Part shown: piece by piece, positions 1 to 13,500 of the stretch
How positions within the stretch are numbered: the first letter of the stretch is position 1
Layout of the letters: the number at the start of each line of letters is the position of its first letter
Assembly (NCBI GenBank): GCA_961205875.1
Contig: OY540821.1
Span: 2,294,001-2,358,000, forward strand
Direction of reading: 5' to 3'
Source of the DNA: Sialis fuliginosa
Lineage: Eukaryota; Arthropoda; Insecta; Megaloptera; Sialidae
Length of the DNA: 64,000 nucleotides
The notes under the pieces: model-generated
What the model saw: the letters and a program-made list of their open reading frames with translations, nothing else
What the model was told of the DNA's origin: nothing
Database searches by the model: none
Made by a program: the position numbers and the translations under genes

Positions 1-93
1 TCAAATATTTATTGCCACAAAATTAATTATACAATTTTCAAGCAAAAATATATACATATGAGTACCTATTATAAACGAAGAGTACTTCTTTAT

Positions 94-2242
94 TAGTACG
101 TCTGGTACGTAAAAAAACCCTGCACTTTTTGATTGGGGTATGACACTTTCTGTGCTCATATATAAGGTCAAAAAAATAATTTTCAGATAGGGAGCCACTT
201 TAAAATCCGTGTAGAACACCATTATATCGGCTATTAAAGATGGCCCCCACCGTTTTTATTAAATTGGCTGTATCTCAGCTCCTAATCATCTGATTTCAAT
301 TTTCTTTTGTTTGTTTTAAAGTTCTTATTGAGTAGATTATTTTTTGTCATTATTCATTTTTCTCTAAATCTTAAGGGTTCCCCACAATTTTCGAAAATCT
401 GAAAATGTTACTTTTTTTACGAACTTAATTTTTATATAACTTTTTTATTGTGCCCAATATCATTTTTTTACATCATACAAAAAAGAAAGACATTTTTTTC
501 TGCGTTCCATTGATAACAAGATAATACTGTTTTAATTAACAACTTCTTTGGAAAAAGTGTGTTAAACTAAGAAAAATTGACTATTTTTGGATTATTCCAT
601 GTCAAGTTTACCTTTTAACATATGAAATTTTATGTTGGGATCAATTTTCTCATATGGTATAGCTAAAAAATTGAAAAATCTGTCATGGATGTCAATGAAC
701 TTTCTTATACAATAAAAAAATGTACGTGTATCTACTAATATAAAACAAATAATTTTGGCTTACTGATGACAGATATAAAAAAATTAATAGAACATAAAGT
801 ATAGATAATAACGTTCTCTACATTTTTTGTTATAAACATTTCATTCTGTCATGAACTTGTTAAAAAAAAAATGAAAAAAAATAAAAAATTAAATAAAAAA
901 GATTTTTTTTTAATTGGTAAGAGATACAAAAAAATTAATGGAACATAAACTATAGAAAATAACGTTCTCTACATTTTTTGTTATAAACATTTCATTCTGT
1001 CATGAACTTGTTAAAAAATTGGAAAAAAATAAAAATTAAATAAAAAAGATTTTTTTTTAATTGGTAAGAGATACAAAAAAATTAATAGAACATAAACTAT
1101 AGATAATAACGTTCTCTACATTTTTTGTTATAAACATTTCATTCTGTCATGAACTTGTTAAAAAAAAAATGGAAAAAAATAAAAAATTAAATAAAAAAGA
1201 TTTTTTTTTAATTGGTAAAAGATACAAAAAAATTAATGGAACATAAACTATAGAAAATAACGTACTCTACAACTTTTATTTCAATAATTTATTTATGCTT
1301 TAAACCATTTCGAATATAATTGAAAAAAAACGATTATAACCTCAAAAACTTTTTTTGAGAGGAATTGAACATAACATAAATTTTAAATAATAATATTATA
1401 AGTAAATTATTATCTAAACATTTTCTTCCAACACGTACCGTTTCAGAAATATTTCGAATAATTACAAAAATTACAAGAGTAAATATCCGTTTCCGGTTTT
1501 AAAAACATCTGGTTTTCTTTTTTAAAACAAATTAATCCTTAATATAAAATTTTACCCCTCTATGTACTGCCATTTTTGAGTTCCAGCGATTACAGACAAA
1601 CAGATACACACACAGACAGACAGACAGACATGATGATAAAAATAGTCAGAATTGATTCAGGGAAGGTATAAATGGACATTTCCATCAAAATCTCGAATCC
1701 GAGAAACCGATACAGGTAAACTTGACTTGGAATGATTCAAAAATAATCTATTTTTCTTAGTTTAACACGCTATTTCCATAGAAGTTGTTAATTAAAACAG
1801 TATTATCTAGTTATCAATGGAACGCAGAAAAAAATATCTTTCTTTTTTATATGAAGTAAAAAAAATTTATTGGGCACAATAAACAAGTTATATAACAATT
1901 AAGTTTGTAAGAAAAGTAAAATTTTCAGATTTCGGAAAATTGTGGGGAACCCTTAAAATTTAGAGAAAAATGAATAATGATAAAAAAGATTTTTTTTAAT
2001 AAGAACTTTAAAATAAACAAAATAAAATTGAAATCGAATGATTAGGAGCTGAGATACAGCCGATTTAATAAAAACCGTGGGGGCCATCTTTAATAGCCGA
2101 TATAACAGTGTTCTACACGGATTTTAAAGTGGCTCCCTATCTGAAAATCTTTCATTTGACCTTATATATGACCACAGAAAGTGGCATACCCCAATCAAAA
2201 AGTGCAGCGTTTTGGCTTTATTTGCCACGAACCAGACGTACT
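94..2242. mobile_element. 2.1-kb foldback element with internal 150-bp tandem repeats
   Basis: Arms of about 520 bp at 94-613 and 1713-2242 are imperfect inverted copies, with termini TAGTACGTCTGGT and ACCAGACGTACTA. If the first and last TA are the target duplication, it is a TA-inserting element. A diverged fragment of the same family lies at about 7649-7930. No coding capacity is visible; the short ORFs in the arms are incidental. Confidence 0.75.
762..1275. repeat. Tandem repeat, period 147-151 bp, about 3.4 copies
   Basis: The motif ATTGGTAAGAGATACAAAAA recurs at 913, 1060 and (with one change) 1211, with a more diverged first copy from about 762. Units share AACGTTCTCTACATTTTTTG and CATTCTGTCATGAACTTG. 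Related single units occur near 14820-14900 and 33640-33760. Confidence 0.85.
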
Positions 2243-2385
2243 ATATCTAGCAAATGAGTTTCAAAATATCTGTCTTTGTTTGGTACATGGAGAAATATTA
2301 TAATAATCAAATGAGAGGAACCTAGGCCTACTAAGTTTGTGATTTGAATGAAAACTGGTCGACCACTTCTGCATGCGACTCGACA

Positions 2386-3536
2386 TGTGTCCCAAGACTG
2401 CGTCAAAGTTCAATATTTCATTTATTATATCAAATGGAAGAAAACTTCATATACAAAAATTGTCAGGTTAGACAAGCCGCATATTTTAAAAATAGTTACA
2501 TTTATATAAGGTGTCCCATAAGTGCGTTGCAAATCAAAGTTGTTTTTTTTAAATACAATGTGTATTTTTTTGATTGATAATCTTAAAGCATTTATTTTTT
2601 TGGATATTTTGATATAAGCATGTGTGGAATTATACTGAGCGGTTTTGAAATTATGACCATTTTTATAAGAAAATTGACATATTTTCAACACCTTATTATT
2701 TTCTAATTACAACCAAAACAATTTGTTTTCTACTAAAAATAGTTTATTGATGCAGGGCTTCGAACCGTTATTTTTTTCGTTTCGGTTTTCGTTCCGGTTC
2801 GAGTAAAAAAATATATTTCGGTTCGGTTCCGGTTTTCGTTCCGAAAAAATAACGGTTTTTTCGGTTTTCGGTTCAGCTCCGAGTGATCAATAAAAAAATA
2901 ATTTATTTGTATTAAAAATTTATTTTCTACCATAATTTAGAACATTTTATGGTACTTGTATGATAGCACGAATGACAATTAACGTGGAAAATAAGATCAT
3001 GTTAACGCGCGTATTTTAACATGTACTGAACCGAAAAAAACGATATTTTTATTTCGGTTCGGTTCCGGTTTTCGTTCCGGCAAAAAATAACGTTTTTTTC
3101 GGTTTTCGGTTCAGTTCCGATTCGAAGCCCTGGTTTGATGTAATATCGCAATAATAGAGCATATGCCAAAACTATTTTTAGTAGAAAACAATTTTTTTTG
3201 TTGTAATTAGAAAATAACAAGGTGTTTAAAATATGTCAATTTGCTTATAAAAATGGTCATAATTTCTAAACCGCTCAGTATAATCCCACACATGCTTATA
3301 TCAAAAAAATATCCAAAAAAATAAGTGATTTAAGATTATCGATCAAAAAAATATACATTGTATTTAAAAAAAAAAACATAACTTTGATTTGTAACGCACT
3401 TATGGGACAGCCTATATAAATGTAACAATTTTTAAAATATGCAGCTTGTCTAACCTGACAACTTTTGTATTTGAAGTTTTCTTCCATTTATTATAATAAA
3501 TGAAATATTGAATATTGACACAGTCTTGAGGCACCC
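2386..3536. mobile_element. 1.15-kb foldback element, interrupted at its centre
   Basis: Arms read inward from about 2386 and 3536 (TATAGGGTGCCTCAAGACTG on the reverse strand at the right end). The two arms encode look-alike short ORFs only because they are inverted copies. The centre is split by the hAT-like MITE at 2753-3132. Confidence 0.75.
2753..3132. mobile_element. hAT-like MITE, CAGGGCTTCGAA family (copy 1)
   Basis: TIR CAGGGCTTCGAA at both ends followed by GGTTC/CGGTT-rich arms. Flanking octamers TATTGATG and GTTTGATG match 6/8. A second, better preserved copy lies at 30533-31471. Confidence 0.8.
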
Positions 3537-3540
3537 TATA

Positions 3541-3713
3541 TACTACATGGTATATAAAGACAAGGTAGTCTCAATGATCTTTGATCAATCAGCGTTTGGG
3601 CGGGAATTTCGTCACTACAAATATTATAAATATGTAGGTATGTAGGTATATAGATACAGTTAAAATAGATTTTTCGAACACAATTTCTTTATCAACGAAA
3701 ATTGGTACAGAAA
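3541..3713. other. Fragment related to the CAGTCGGGACTC element
   Basis: Positions about 3575-3640 (ATCAATCAGCG, GGCGGGAATT) resemble the interior of the MITE at 60558-61051. A short TAGGTATG-type simple repeat follows at 3634-3655. No gene seen. Confidence 0.4.
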
Positions 3714-4275
3714 TAAAAAAACATCTGCCAAATAAATGCACAGTGCTTCTTCGTGCTAAATTAACCAAAGGTAGTTAATTATTTATTGAACAATTTATAT
3801 AAAAACCGATAAAGTATTCAGATAAATTACCTAGCATTGGTTAACCACTTAATTTTTATACAATTATAGTGAAAAATTAGTTCGAAATTTTTCTTAAGAC
3901 GCACCTAATTATTTTTTCGTATATTTTAAATTTTTTGACAGTTTCAATCTAAATCTAAATGCAAACGTCAAAATGACATTTAATATCTCAAAGTTAATTT
4001 AAAAAAACAAATGACGATTTTTGAAAGCAAAATGAGATAAATCTTTGTAAGGGAATATTTTACAACAAACGTTGTAGTCCTATATTATAGGAAATTGAAT
4101 GCTCTACAAAAATGATCCTATAAAATTTTCATAAATACAGCCACACAGACACGGAACGAAAAGTGTTGACCTGAACGGAAAGATCAGTTTAAAATTTTGA
4201 AATCGGAGAACAATTTTTTTGTCTCATTTTAAAATGATCACAAAGTTTCTCGAATCTTCGATATTGCGAGGAAAC
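3714..4275 (+). repeat. Dispersed repeat family E, copy 1 (no TIR)
   Basis: Begins ACATCTGCCAA and ends near ATTGCGAGGAA, with internal blocks GGTTAACCACTTAATTTTTA, CAAAATGACATTTAA, ATCTTTGTAAGGGAATATTT and ACGGAACGAAAAGTGTT. These blocks recur in the same order in six places in the window. The family has no visible inverted termini or ORF. Positions 4276-4594 beyond it are AT-rich SLC5 3' flank with nothing recognisable except the poly(A) signals. Confidence 0.75.
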
Positions 4276-4594
4276 AAATTCAAGACAATCCACGTTCAAT
4301 ATATGATGCGTCGAACTGATGTCCATAGTACAGGTTTTTGTATACAACATTTTCATACAAGTATCTAAAACACGTAGTAAATAAAAAACGGGTTTATGAA
4401 AAAATGATATAAATTCACTAAAAAAAATTTTAAATCGCTAAAAACTATTAAAAATAGAAACAAAAAATAACAAATTTCATCTTTATTAACGTATAACATA
4501 CATATTTATTATCTAACAACATAAATAGTAACAACATGAAAACAAAATGTAAAAACTATATTTAACTATTAAACAATTCTTTACTTAACTTGCC

Positions 4595-7500
4595 TCAATC
4601 TCTTCTTATAGGTTTCAATTCGTGGTTAATGTCATTCGTGTTTTGTTTATTGGTCTTATCTTCTGCTTTAGTCTTTGGTACAGGCAAGTATTTATGTATG
4701 ACAGGCGTGAAGAGGTCCTTGCTCATACGCTTAGGGTCATTAGCGCCTGACCAGTAAGACACGAGGAGGCCTATGACAATAACTATTGCCGTTCCGACTA
4801 TAGTGTAATACATGTAAGATAGGCGGTAGAGGAAAAATGGTTCTTCACTGAAATTAAAAAATAATTATTATGGCTGATTGTGGAATAAAAATTATAATAT
4901 ATAATATTAATATTGCAGTGCTTAGGTAAAGGGCAGTAAGTTGTAAAAAAATAAAAACGAAAAAAACTAAACTCGAAGTTTGATTATATTTTAAACTGAA
5001 TAAAAAAAATATTTAGCGTCATGTAATTTTAGTTTACAATTTATCAAAAGTTTATTATTATTAAGTTTATTTCTGGAAATTTAAAAGCAGTAAGATGTGG
5101 TTTACTGCCTATGTAGGTACTCTATTAAACTGAAGTACTGCTTTTTTTCTACTGTTTTAATTATTTTAATAGTTTTTTGTCATAGGTAAAATTGGTAAAA
5201 CGCATTACATTGTTTCATACACATATTAAAAAGATATTCACATAAACTATATTAGACCAAGAGCCAGTGGCTTATTACCATTGTTTATTTCAAAAGTCGT
5301 GAAAATTAGGTACTAAATCTTATATACCTACTGAACAATAAAAGTCAATTCTGGCATCCCTCTGCGGCCGGGTTATACTACCCCATAATTACAAAGAGGG
5401 TGAGAAATAAGACTTCATTTATTTATAGTAAAAGTCATGAAATTTCAGGAGGTTACTTTTGATAGTGTTTTTTATTCATAAAAATAATTGCCAGAACATT
5501 TACCCCCCACCTAACTGTTGCTAGAACGCTGTAAATGTTTGTTTAAAAAGATAACGTATATGGATAGTAATTAAAACAAGCTAGATGTATCGAGTTCAAG
5601 AAAAAAATTATTGTAAAAATAAAAACATTTATTTAATGTATCAAAAAATAAATGCATACATAGAAATTATTTTCAAATATACAGAATGTTACAAAAAAGT
5701 GTAACACGCTTAAAGTATTTTTTTTTAAATTGAATGCTCTAAATATTTTTGCATATTTAACACTTCTCTTGGGATGTTTATTCATATCTAAAATACTAAC
5801 CCCAACTTATGTCCGGTTTAGACGTTATAGAATTATTTTTTCAAAATATTGATTTTTACATTATTCCACTTAATAAATTACCACTTCCGCGGCCGTAGCT
5901 TTGAAGACAAAATTAAATATGGTCCTTATTGTAGGGTGCTCTTGTTTAAATATCGTAAAGCCACCATGTACAGGCTGTTCAAAATTAATTTTGATAATCT
6001 CAAAGTTATTCTTCTCAAGTTTTTCAAATGGAACACCCTATATATGTTTTTACGATGTTATGTAGAATTATTGAGTAAAAAGTACAAAATACAGTACAAT
6101 ACTTTTTTTTAATTTATTTATTTAAAAAAATTAAGCTATTTTGAAATTAAATAAAATATAAATAAATCAAATCGAGATTGGAAACCCTAAAATTAAATTA
6201 TTAATTACTGTAGATTTGGACACCTCGTATCAATTATTGGACGGTAGATGATAAATCCAATAAGATATATTTTTCCGAAAAGTTATAAATTTAGTCAGTA
6301 ATGTTTATTTTATCGCATGTGTCAGTAAATACTCACTTTATTGGAGATGCAATAAATGTCATATTTCTTATAGCTTCATCGCATCCATCTATTGAAATAG
6401 GTTTATGCGGGAAACGGATATTTCCTTTAGCTATCTCCATCTGAGTTCCTAATGACATCCACGCAACGAAAGCTAGACCGCAAAAGCCTCCAACTAATGT
6501 ACCCTGAAAAATAATAATAATAGAATTATATTTTAATAAAATTTTAATTACATAATACGACTTTTAATTACACACTTTATGGTCTAAAGAAATCCTATTA
6601 ATCTCACTTTGGCGTCCGTCCGTCCGTCCTTTTCACTCAAAGCAAAATATCTCGTAAACTATGTAAGCTAGAAACTTAAAAATTTTACTGAACATTTAAA
6701 ATGATGCCCTCTAGTAAAGAATTTACTTTGTTGAAAAAATATTTTTTATCGGCTGGGGGGGGGGGGGGTAAGATGTTAAAGCTAGATAAAAAAATATTTT
6801 TTATACCGGCAATTTGATGGGAAATTTTCCGGAACAGCAATTTTATGGTTGATTCTTATAGATTTTGAGCCGCTGAATACGAAAAAAATAACGCGCCTGC
6901 GTGACGAGTGGATCTTCACTCCTAAAAATGGGGTTAAAGGGTGAACATCAAGTTTTTTTCCCGTTTTTTCGATTTATTTCAAAAACTAAATCGACGACGG
7001 GGTTATATTATGGTTGATATTTATAGCTGATACTCAAATGAATCAATTGAGACCAGTTAGATAAAATTTAACCAAAAAACACCCCTTCCAGAGGGTGAAA
7101 AATCCGTAAAATTGTTAATTTTCGGTCCTCATCAGTAAAAATTGAATAACTCTGGGGCACATCATCGCACAGACTCGTATATTGGCTTAAATTCTTCCTA
7201 AAACTCCAAAGAACTGAGATCAACCATTATATAGCCAAATATGAATAGATTTACCAACGATATTAGCCAACATTTAAGGGTGTGTCACAAAATATTTAAA
7301 AAAAATTGTGTTGCACTAAAAACCAAGTAAAAAAATCAGGAATCAATATTTCTTTACCAAATTGCACTTGTAGCCTCTATTTATACCTACGATCAAGGCT
7401 GCATAAGAAACAAAGTTTTTCATGCACGTAAATGCATTTAAAATGCATATCAAAGTGCATCAAACCGCATTTTGTAGTAAAACAAATTAAAAAAGGTATT

Positions 7501-10500
7501 TTCGAGAAATAAACTCTAAAAATTTATTTAATTTGCGTATATTGATTCATAACAACCTAACACTTGTATATTATCTCTTATCAACTCATATAAAAATTCA
7601 CAAAATGCATTTTTCGTAATAAAATGTAAGAAAACGTAATAAATAGCTATAGTACGACTGGTATGTAAAATAACGATAAACTTTTTGATTGGAATATGTC
7701 ACATTCAATGGTCATAGACAGAGTCAAAAGGGAGATTTTTAGATAGGAAGCTACATGAAAATCCATACAGGGCACAAAATGGTGGCTATCAAAGATAGCC
7801 CCCACCGGTCAAAGTTTAGAAAACAATGAATATTATCCATAAAAATCTTCTCAATAAGAACTTTATAATAAACAAAAGAAAATTGAAATCAGGTAACTAG
7901 GAGCTAAGATACAGCCAATTTGATAACACCTGCGGGGACCACCTTGTAAATGCATTTATGTGCATGAAAAACTTTTTTTTCTTATGCAGCCTTGATCGTA
8001 GGTATAAATAGAAGCTCCAAATGCAATTTGGTAAAAAAATATTGATTCCTGAATTTTTTACTTGATTTTTAGTGCAACACAAATTTTTTTAAATATTTTG
8101 TAACACACCGTTAAATATTGACTAATATCGTTGGTAAATCTATTCATATTTGTCTATATTATGGTTGATCTTAGTTCTTTGGAGTTTTAGGAAGAATTTA
8201 AGCCAATATACGAGTCTGTGCGATGATGTGCCCCAGAGTTATTCAATTTTTACTGATTAGGACCAAAAATTAACAATTTTACGGCATTTTCACCCTCTGG
8301 AAGGGGTGTTTTTTGGTTAAATTTGATCTAGCTGGTCTTAATTGATTCATTTGAGTATCAGCTACAAATATCAACCATAATATAACCCCGTCGTCGATTT
8401 AGTTTTTGAAATAAATCGAAAAAACGGGTAAAAAACTTGATGTTCACCCTTTAACCCCATTTTTAGGGGTGAAGCCCCACTCCTCACGCGGGCGCGTTAT
8501 TTTTTTCGTGTTCAGCGGCTCAAAATCTATAAGAATCAACCATAAAATTGCTGTTCCGGAGAATTTCTCATTTTGAGCATTTTTTCTGCTTCATTGGCTG
8601 GACTAACAGTGGGTCTAAATACACTTTTTTGCGCGAAATTTCGCTTCAAGCCAATTTTCAACCAATTTTAATAAAGTCAGTGGCATTTGAAAGGTAAATA
8701 GTTGTAGTTTCTGAAAATTACCCCAAGAATAGTCAATTCACCCTGTATATTTCAATACATTCTTATAATGTACATTTTTACTTGTAATATTATCTAAAAT
8801 TTGAATTTTTTCTGTATCTTGTAAAAGAGAGGAGATATCGAAGAGACACGTATTATCAACTCACCCTGTAATGATACACCTTTTTCGGGGTCACACTATA
8901 TATTTTAATATAAGTTTAGATGTGTATTATTACTTATAATATCATACAAAATTAAAATTTTTCTCTAATTATTAACAGAGGAGATATCGAAGAAATACGA
9001 ACTTATGACTCACCCTGTATATATTTAAATATGTTCACACATGTTTACACATACTATATAATAGTACTAACAAATAAATATTTATATTTGTGCAGAATAT
9101 ATTATCTTATTCGATTTATTAATTTATGATTTTATCGTTTAATCGATTTTTCAGATTTGAGGGGATGAAAGACTAATTAAGAGGGTGAATTGACTATTCT
9201 TGGGGTAATTTTCAGAAACTACAACTATTTACCTTTCAAATGCCACTGACTTTATTAAAATTGGTTGAAAATTGGCTTGAAGCGAAATTTCGCGCAAAAA
9301 AGTGTGATTTAGACCCACTGTGCGGCACGTCAAAATGTATAACCAAACCAATGAATTTTAATCGCTATCTTGTTTTCTAAATCAAAAATGGACAAATCTT
9401 ACAAAACAAAAAACATCTGCCAAGTAAATGCACAGTGCTTCCTCGTGCTAAATTCACTAAAACCGATCGTGTTCAGATAAATTGCCTGGCATTGGTTAAC
9501 CATTTAATTTTTATACAAATTTTACTAAAAAATCTTAGTTCGAATTTTTTCTTAAAACGCACTTGAATATTTTTTCATATATTTTTAATTTAAATCTAAA
9601 TTTATGCAAATGTCAAAATGACATTTAAAACGTCAAAGTGACATTTAAAACGCCAAAGTGACATTTAAAACGTCAAAATGACACTTAATATATCCAATCA
9701 AATATCAATTTAGAAAAACAAAACACGAATTTTTAAAATTAATTTTGATAAATCTTTGTAAGGGAATATTTTACAACAAACGTAGTAGACCCATATTATA
9801 GGAAATTTAATGCTCTACAAAAAATATTCTATAAAATTTTCTCGTAACATGTGTCGTTCTTGAGATATCTTGAAAAAATAAATATTTTGGGGTGTCACCC
9901 CTCCCCCTTACACACGATTTTAATGATTTTGAAATGGGACCGTCCTCAAATCAAACCCAACCATCCAACCAAGTTTCAATAATATCGGTTCAGTGGTTCA
10001 TGAGTTATGCGTGTGACAAGGATTCAGGGGACAGACGGACGGACGGACGGACACACGGACTCACGAACAGACAGACAGACACGGAACGAAAAGTGTTTGT
10101 CTTGACGTGAAACGGATAAATAAATTTAAAATTTTGAAATTGGAGAACTTTTTTTTTGTCTCAATCTGAAACGATCACGTAGCTTCTCGTATCTTCGATA
10201 TTGCGAGGAAGCAAAATTGTATACCGAGGCGTGTGGGGTGTCAGTATAATTTGACCCTATTTTTTTAACTCAAAAAGGCGCCAGCAGGGGGCTCCAAGCA
10301 GTATTTTATTTCCCCTCCCCCCTCTAACTTAATATCAAAAAATCTGAAAAAAATTGGTAACGAGGTGGGACTACCAACGACAAATACTAAAGTCAACAAT
10401 ATCTATTCAAATTTTGGAGCAATAGAATTTTTTATTTTTATTTTTATATCTAGGCAAATGGGGTGTAAAAATGTAGATCTCAATTAGTATTTTTATATTA

Positions 10501-13500
10501 TTTTTTAACTCAAAAATGCACCTGTGACTTCAAACAGTCCACGTAGTACGTACTTCGGAACCCTTATGGCATACACCCGCATATGTCTTTTTATATTTTA
10601 AGAGTAGGTATATAAAAATACTGTAAAGTTGCAAAGTAGTTATTTTAACTTTTTATTCATCCTGTATATAAATAAGAGTGTCCTAAAATAGATACAGCTA
10701 GTTATTATCCGCGGCAAGCGTTTAATCTGTTTTATCTATGTTTATCACCAACAATTCAACCCACTCGATCTTAAAAGACATAATAAGCATCATTAGTAAC
10801 AGAAGCGGCTGCACTCTAATGTTTATGTCACATCATTAACATGGCTGGACTGATTATAGATCAAATATGATGGGTGAATTTGATATATTTCCTTACTAGA
10901 GATGTACCGGAATTCCGGCCGAAATTCACGTCTTTATTATAATCACTATTATATTTTAAATATAAATACATAGACTATTATCTTAAATTAATATAAAATT
11001 GTTCTATATGGCATTTCTTTAAGAAAATACGTTAAATTATAAAAATTGTGTTTTCTACATATTCTGCAATTTTTACAGCTTCGTAAAACTATTTGTATGG
11101 TTATAATTTCGTTAAATTATTTGTATAGCATTAACTTCGTTAAATTATTCATATAGGATACGTTCTTTTCAATCGAATGTAATTAAATTTATAGTGTCAA
11201 TAATAATATAATATAAAAATAATAATAATATAATGGTAGTGACGTTAAAATATTCACTTTAAATCTACATCGTGAGTTCCAGCAGGAATTCCGGTATACC
11301 TCTGCTAACAAACTAACAACCAAAACAGATTTTGCGCATGCACTAAATTTATTCGTTAAATATATGAGCTGTTGATTTTGAAAGTGGCCTAACTCCATTT
11401 TTCAAATTTTTTTTGTTGACTGTAATAACGTATATAATTAGAAGTTAACTATCATAAAAAACAATTTTTGATTAAATATATTCAAAGGAAAAAATTTTTT
11501 TGAACATTAATTTTCACAATTAATTTCAAGTTAAAAAGTTTATTTTGAAAGTGCCCTAACTCCACTTCATTATTAATAATGTTGTTTTATTTATCACAAT
11601 AGTTGGAAAACAAAAACTTTCTATGGAAAATGTTTGGTACAAAAGTTTTAGGATTTGGCGGGGCAAACCAAATGAAGGTAACAATTTTGACCTTGAGTGG
11701 AGGTTTTAAGGTCATTTTGGGGTCAACATTTTTTTTAAATAGAAACTTAGTTCTTTTTTTGCAGATTTGTATTTTGCAAAAAAATCGAAATAACTTTTGT
11801 TTGAAAAGTTTTTTTTTAAATTTCAATTTTAACGTAATTTTTAAAAAAAATTTTACATCAAAAAAATTTTTTTGTGATCAAAAATTTTGAAATTATTATC
11901 TTAAATGTTTGAGGAAAAATGCAGTTTAAAACAATAATTTTTTTATAATTTCATAAATTTTTAAAGCAAAAATTTTTTTTTTAATGTTACAAAATTAAAA
12001 AAAAAAAAATTTAAAATTGAAATTTTTTATCAAACTTTGCAGACAAAAGTTATTTCTTTTTTTCTGCAAAATACGAATCTTCAAAAAATAAATAGATTTC
12101 CTTTGAAAAAAATTGTATATATGAGCCGTTGATTTTGAAAGTGGCCTAACTCCATTTATGTTTAAACTGAGATATTAAAGAGTTTGCGTTTCAATAAAAT
12201 TAAAAATATACGTGTAAGATATCAATGTGCCACATTGATTAAGTGTTTCTAAGGGAGTTAAATTTATAATTACTATAAAAATAACCTCAATTATTAAATC
12301 AATAATATGTGTTTTTTTACCACAAATGGAGTTAGGCCACTTTCAAAATCAACAATTACGTTTGTTATTAATTTAAAAGAACTCAACTCCATTTATAGTT
12401 AGTTAAAATGCTTCAAATTGAAAAAAAAAAACACTAATTTTAATTTATATTATTTCTTTATAACTATTAAAAAAATTATACAATTCAGGAAATCTAAGTA
12501 TGTATATAGGTGATTTTTAAGTCTTGAGATTGTTTAATATCTGGAAAACTATGGATTTTTAGGGAAAATATTTGGTACAAAAGTTTCAGGATTTAGTGGG
12601 GCAAAATCAAAAGAGTTAACAATTTCGACCATGAGTGGAGGCTTGAAGGTCATTTTGGGGTCAACAATTTTTTTTCAAAGGAAATCTATTTATTTTTTTG
12701 AAGATTCGTATTTTGCAGAAAAAAATAAATAATTTTTGCCTGAAAAGTTTTATAAAAAATTTTAATTTTAACATTTTTTTTTAAATTTTATAACATTAAA
12801 AAAAAATTTTTTTGCTTTAAAAATTTATGAAATTATAAAAAAATTATTTTTTTAAACTGCATTTTTCCTCAAACATTTAAGATAATAATTTCAAAATTTT
12901 TGATCACAAAAAAATTTTTTTGATGTAAATTTTTTTTTTAAATTACGTTAAAATTGAAATTTAAAAAAAAAACTTTTCAAACAAAAGTTATTTCGATTTT
13001 TTTGCAAAATACAAATCTGCAAAAAAAGAACTAAGTTTCTATTTAAAAAAAAATTGTTGATCCCAAAATGACCTTAAAATCTCCACTCAAGGTCAAAATT
13101 GTTACCTTCATTGGGTTTGCCCCACCAAATCCTAAAACTTTTGTACCAAACATTTTCCATAGAAAGCTTTCGTTTTCCAGCTATTGTGATAAATAAAACA
13201 ACATTATTAATAATGAAGTGGAGTTAGGCCACTTTCAAAATAAACTTTTTAAGTTGAAATTAATTGTGAAAATTAATATGTTCAAAAAAATTTTTTCCTT
13301 TGAATATATTTAACCAAAAATTATTTTTTATGATAGTTTACTTCTAATTATACACGTTACTACAGTCAACAAAAAAAATTTGAAAAATGGAGTTAGGCCA
13401 CTTTCAAAATCAACGGCTCATATAAATAAATACATACACGTTCGATTACATATCAACGCCACATAGCTCTATCTCTATAAGGTAAAGACACCAGTTATGG

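Noticed and set aside
2344..3487. Two similar short proteins (MEENF...YKxCQVRQAAYFKN) on opposite strands
   Set aside because: They are the two arms of one inverted repeat; similarity follows from the DNA duplication, and both end in low-complexity sequence.
6757..6768. G-run as a regulatory element
   Set aside because: Homopolymer runs of G or C recur at MITE shoulders and read as slippage-prone repeat debris.
10020..10085. Possible coding of a Thr/Asp-rich repeat protein
   Set aside because: It is a GGAC/ACAG simple repeat found in every family E copy.
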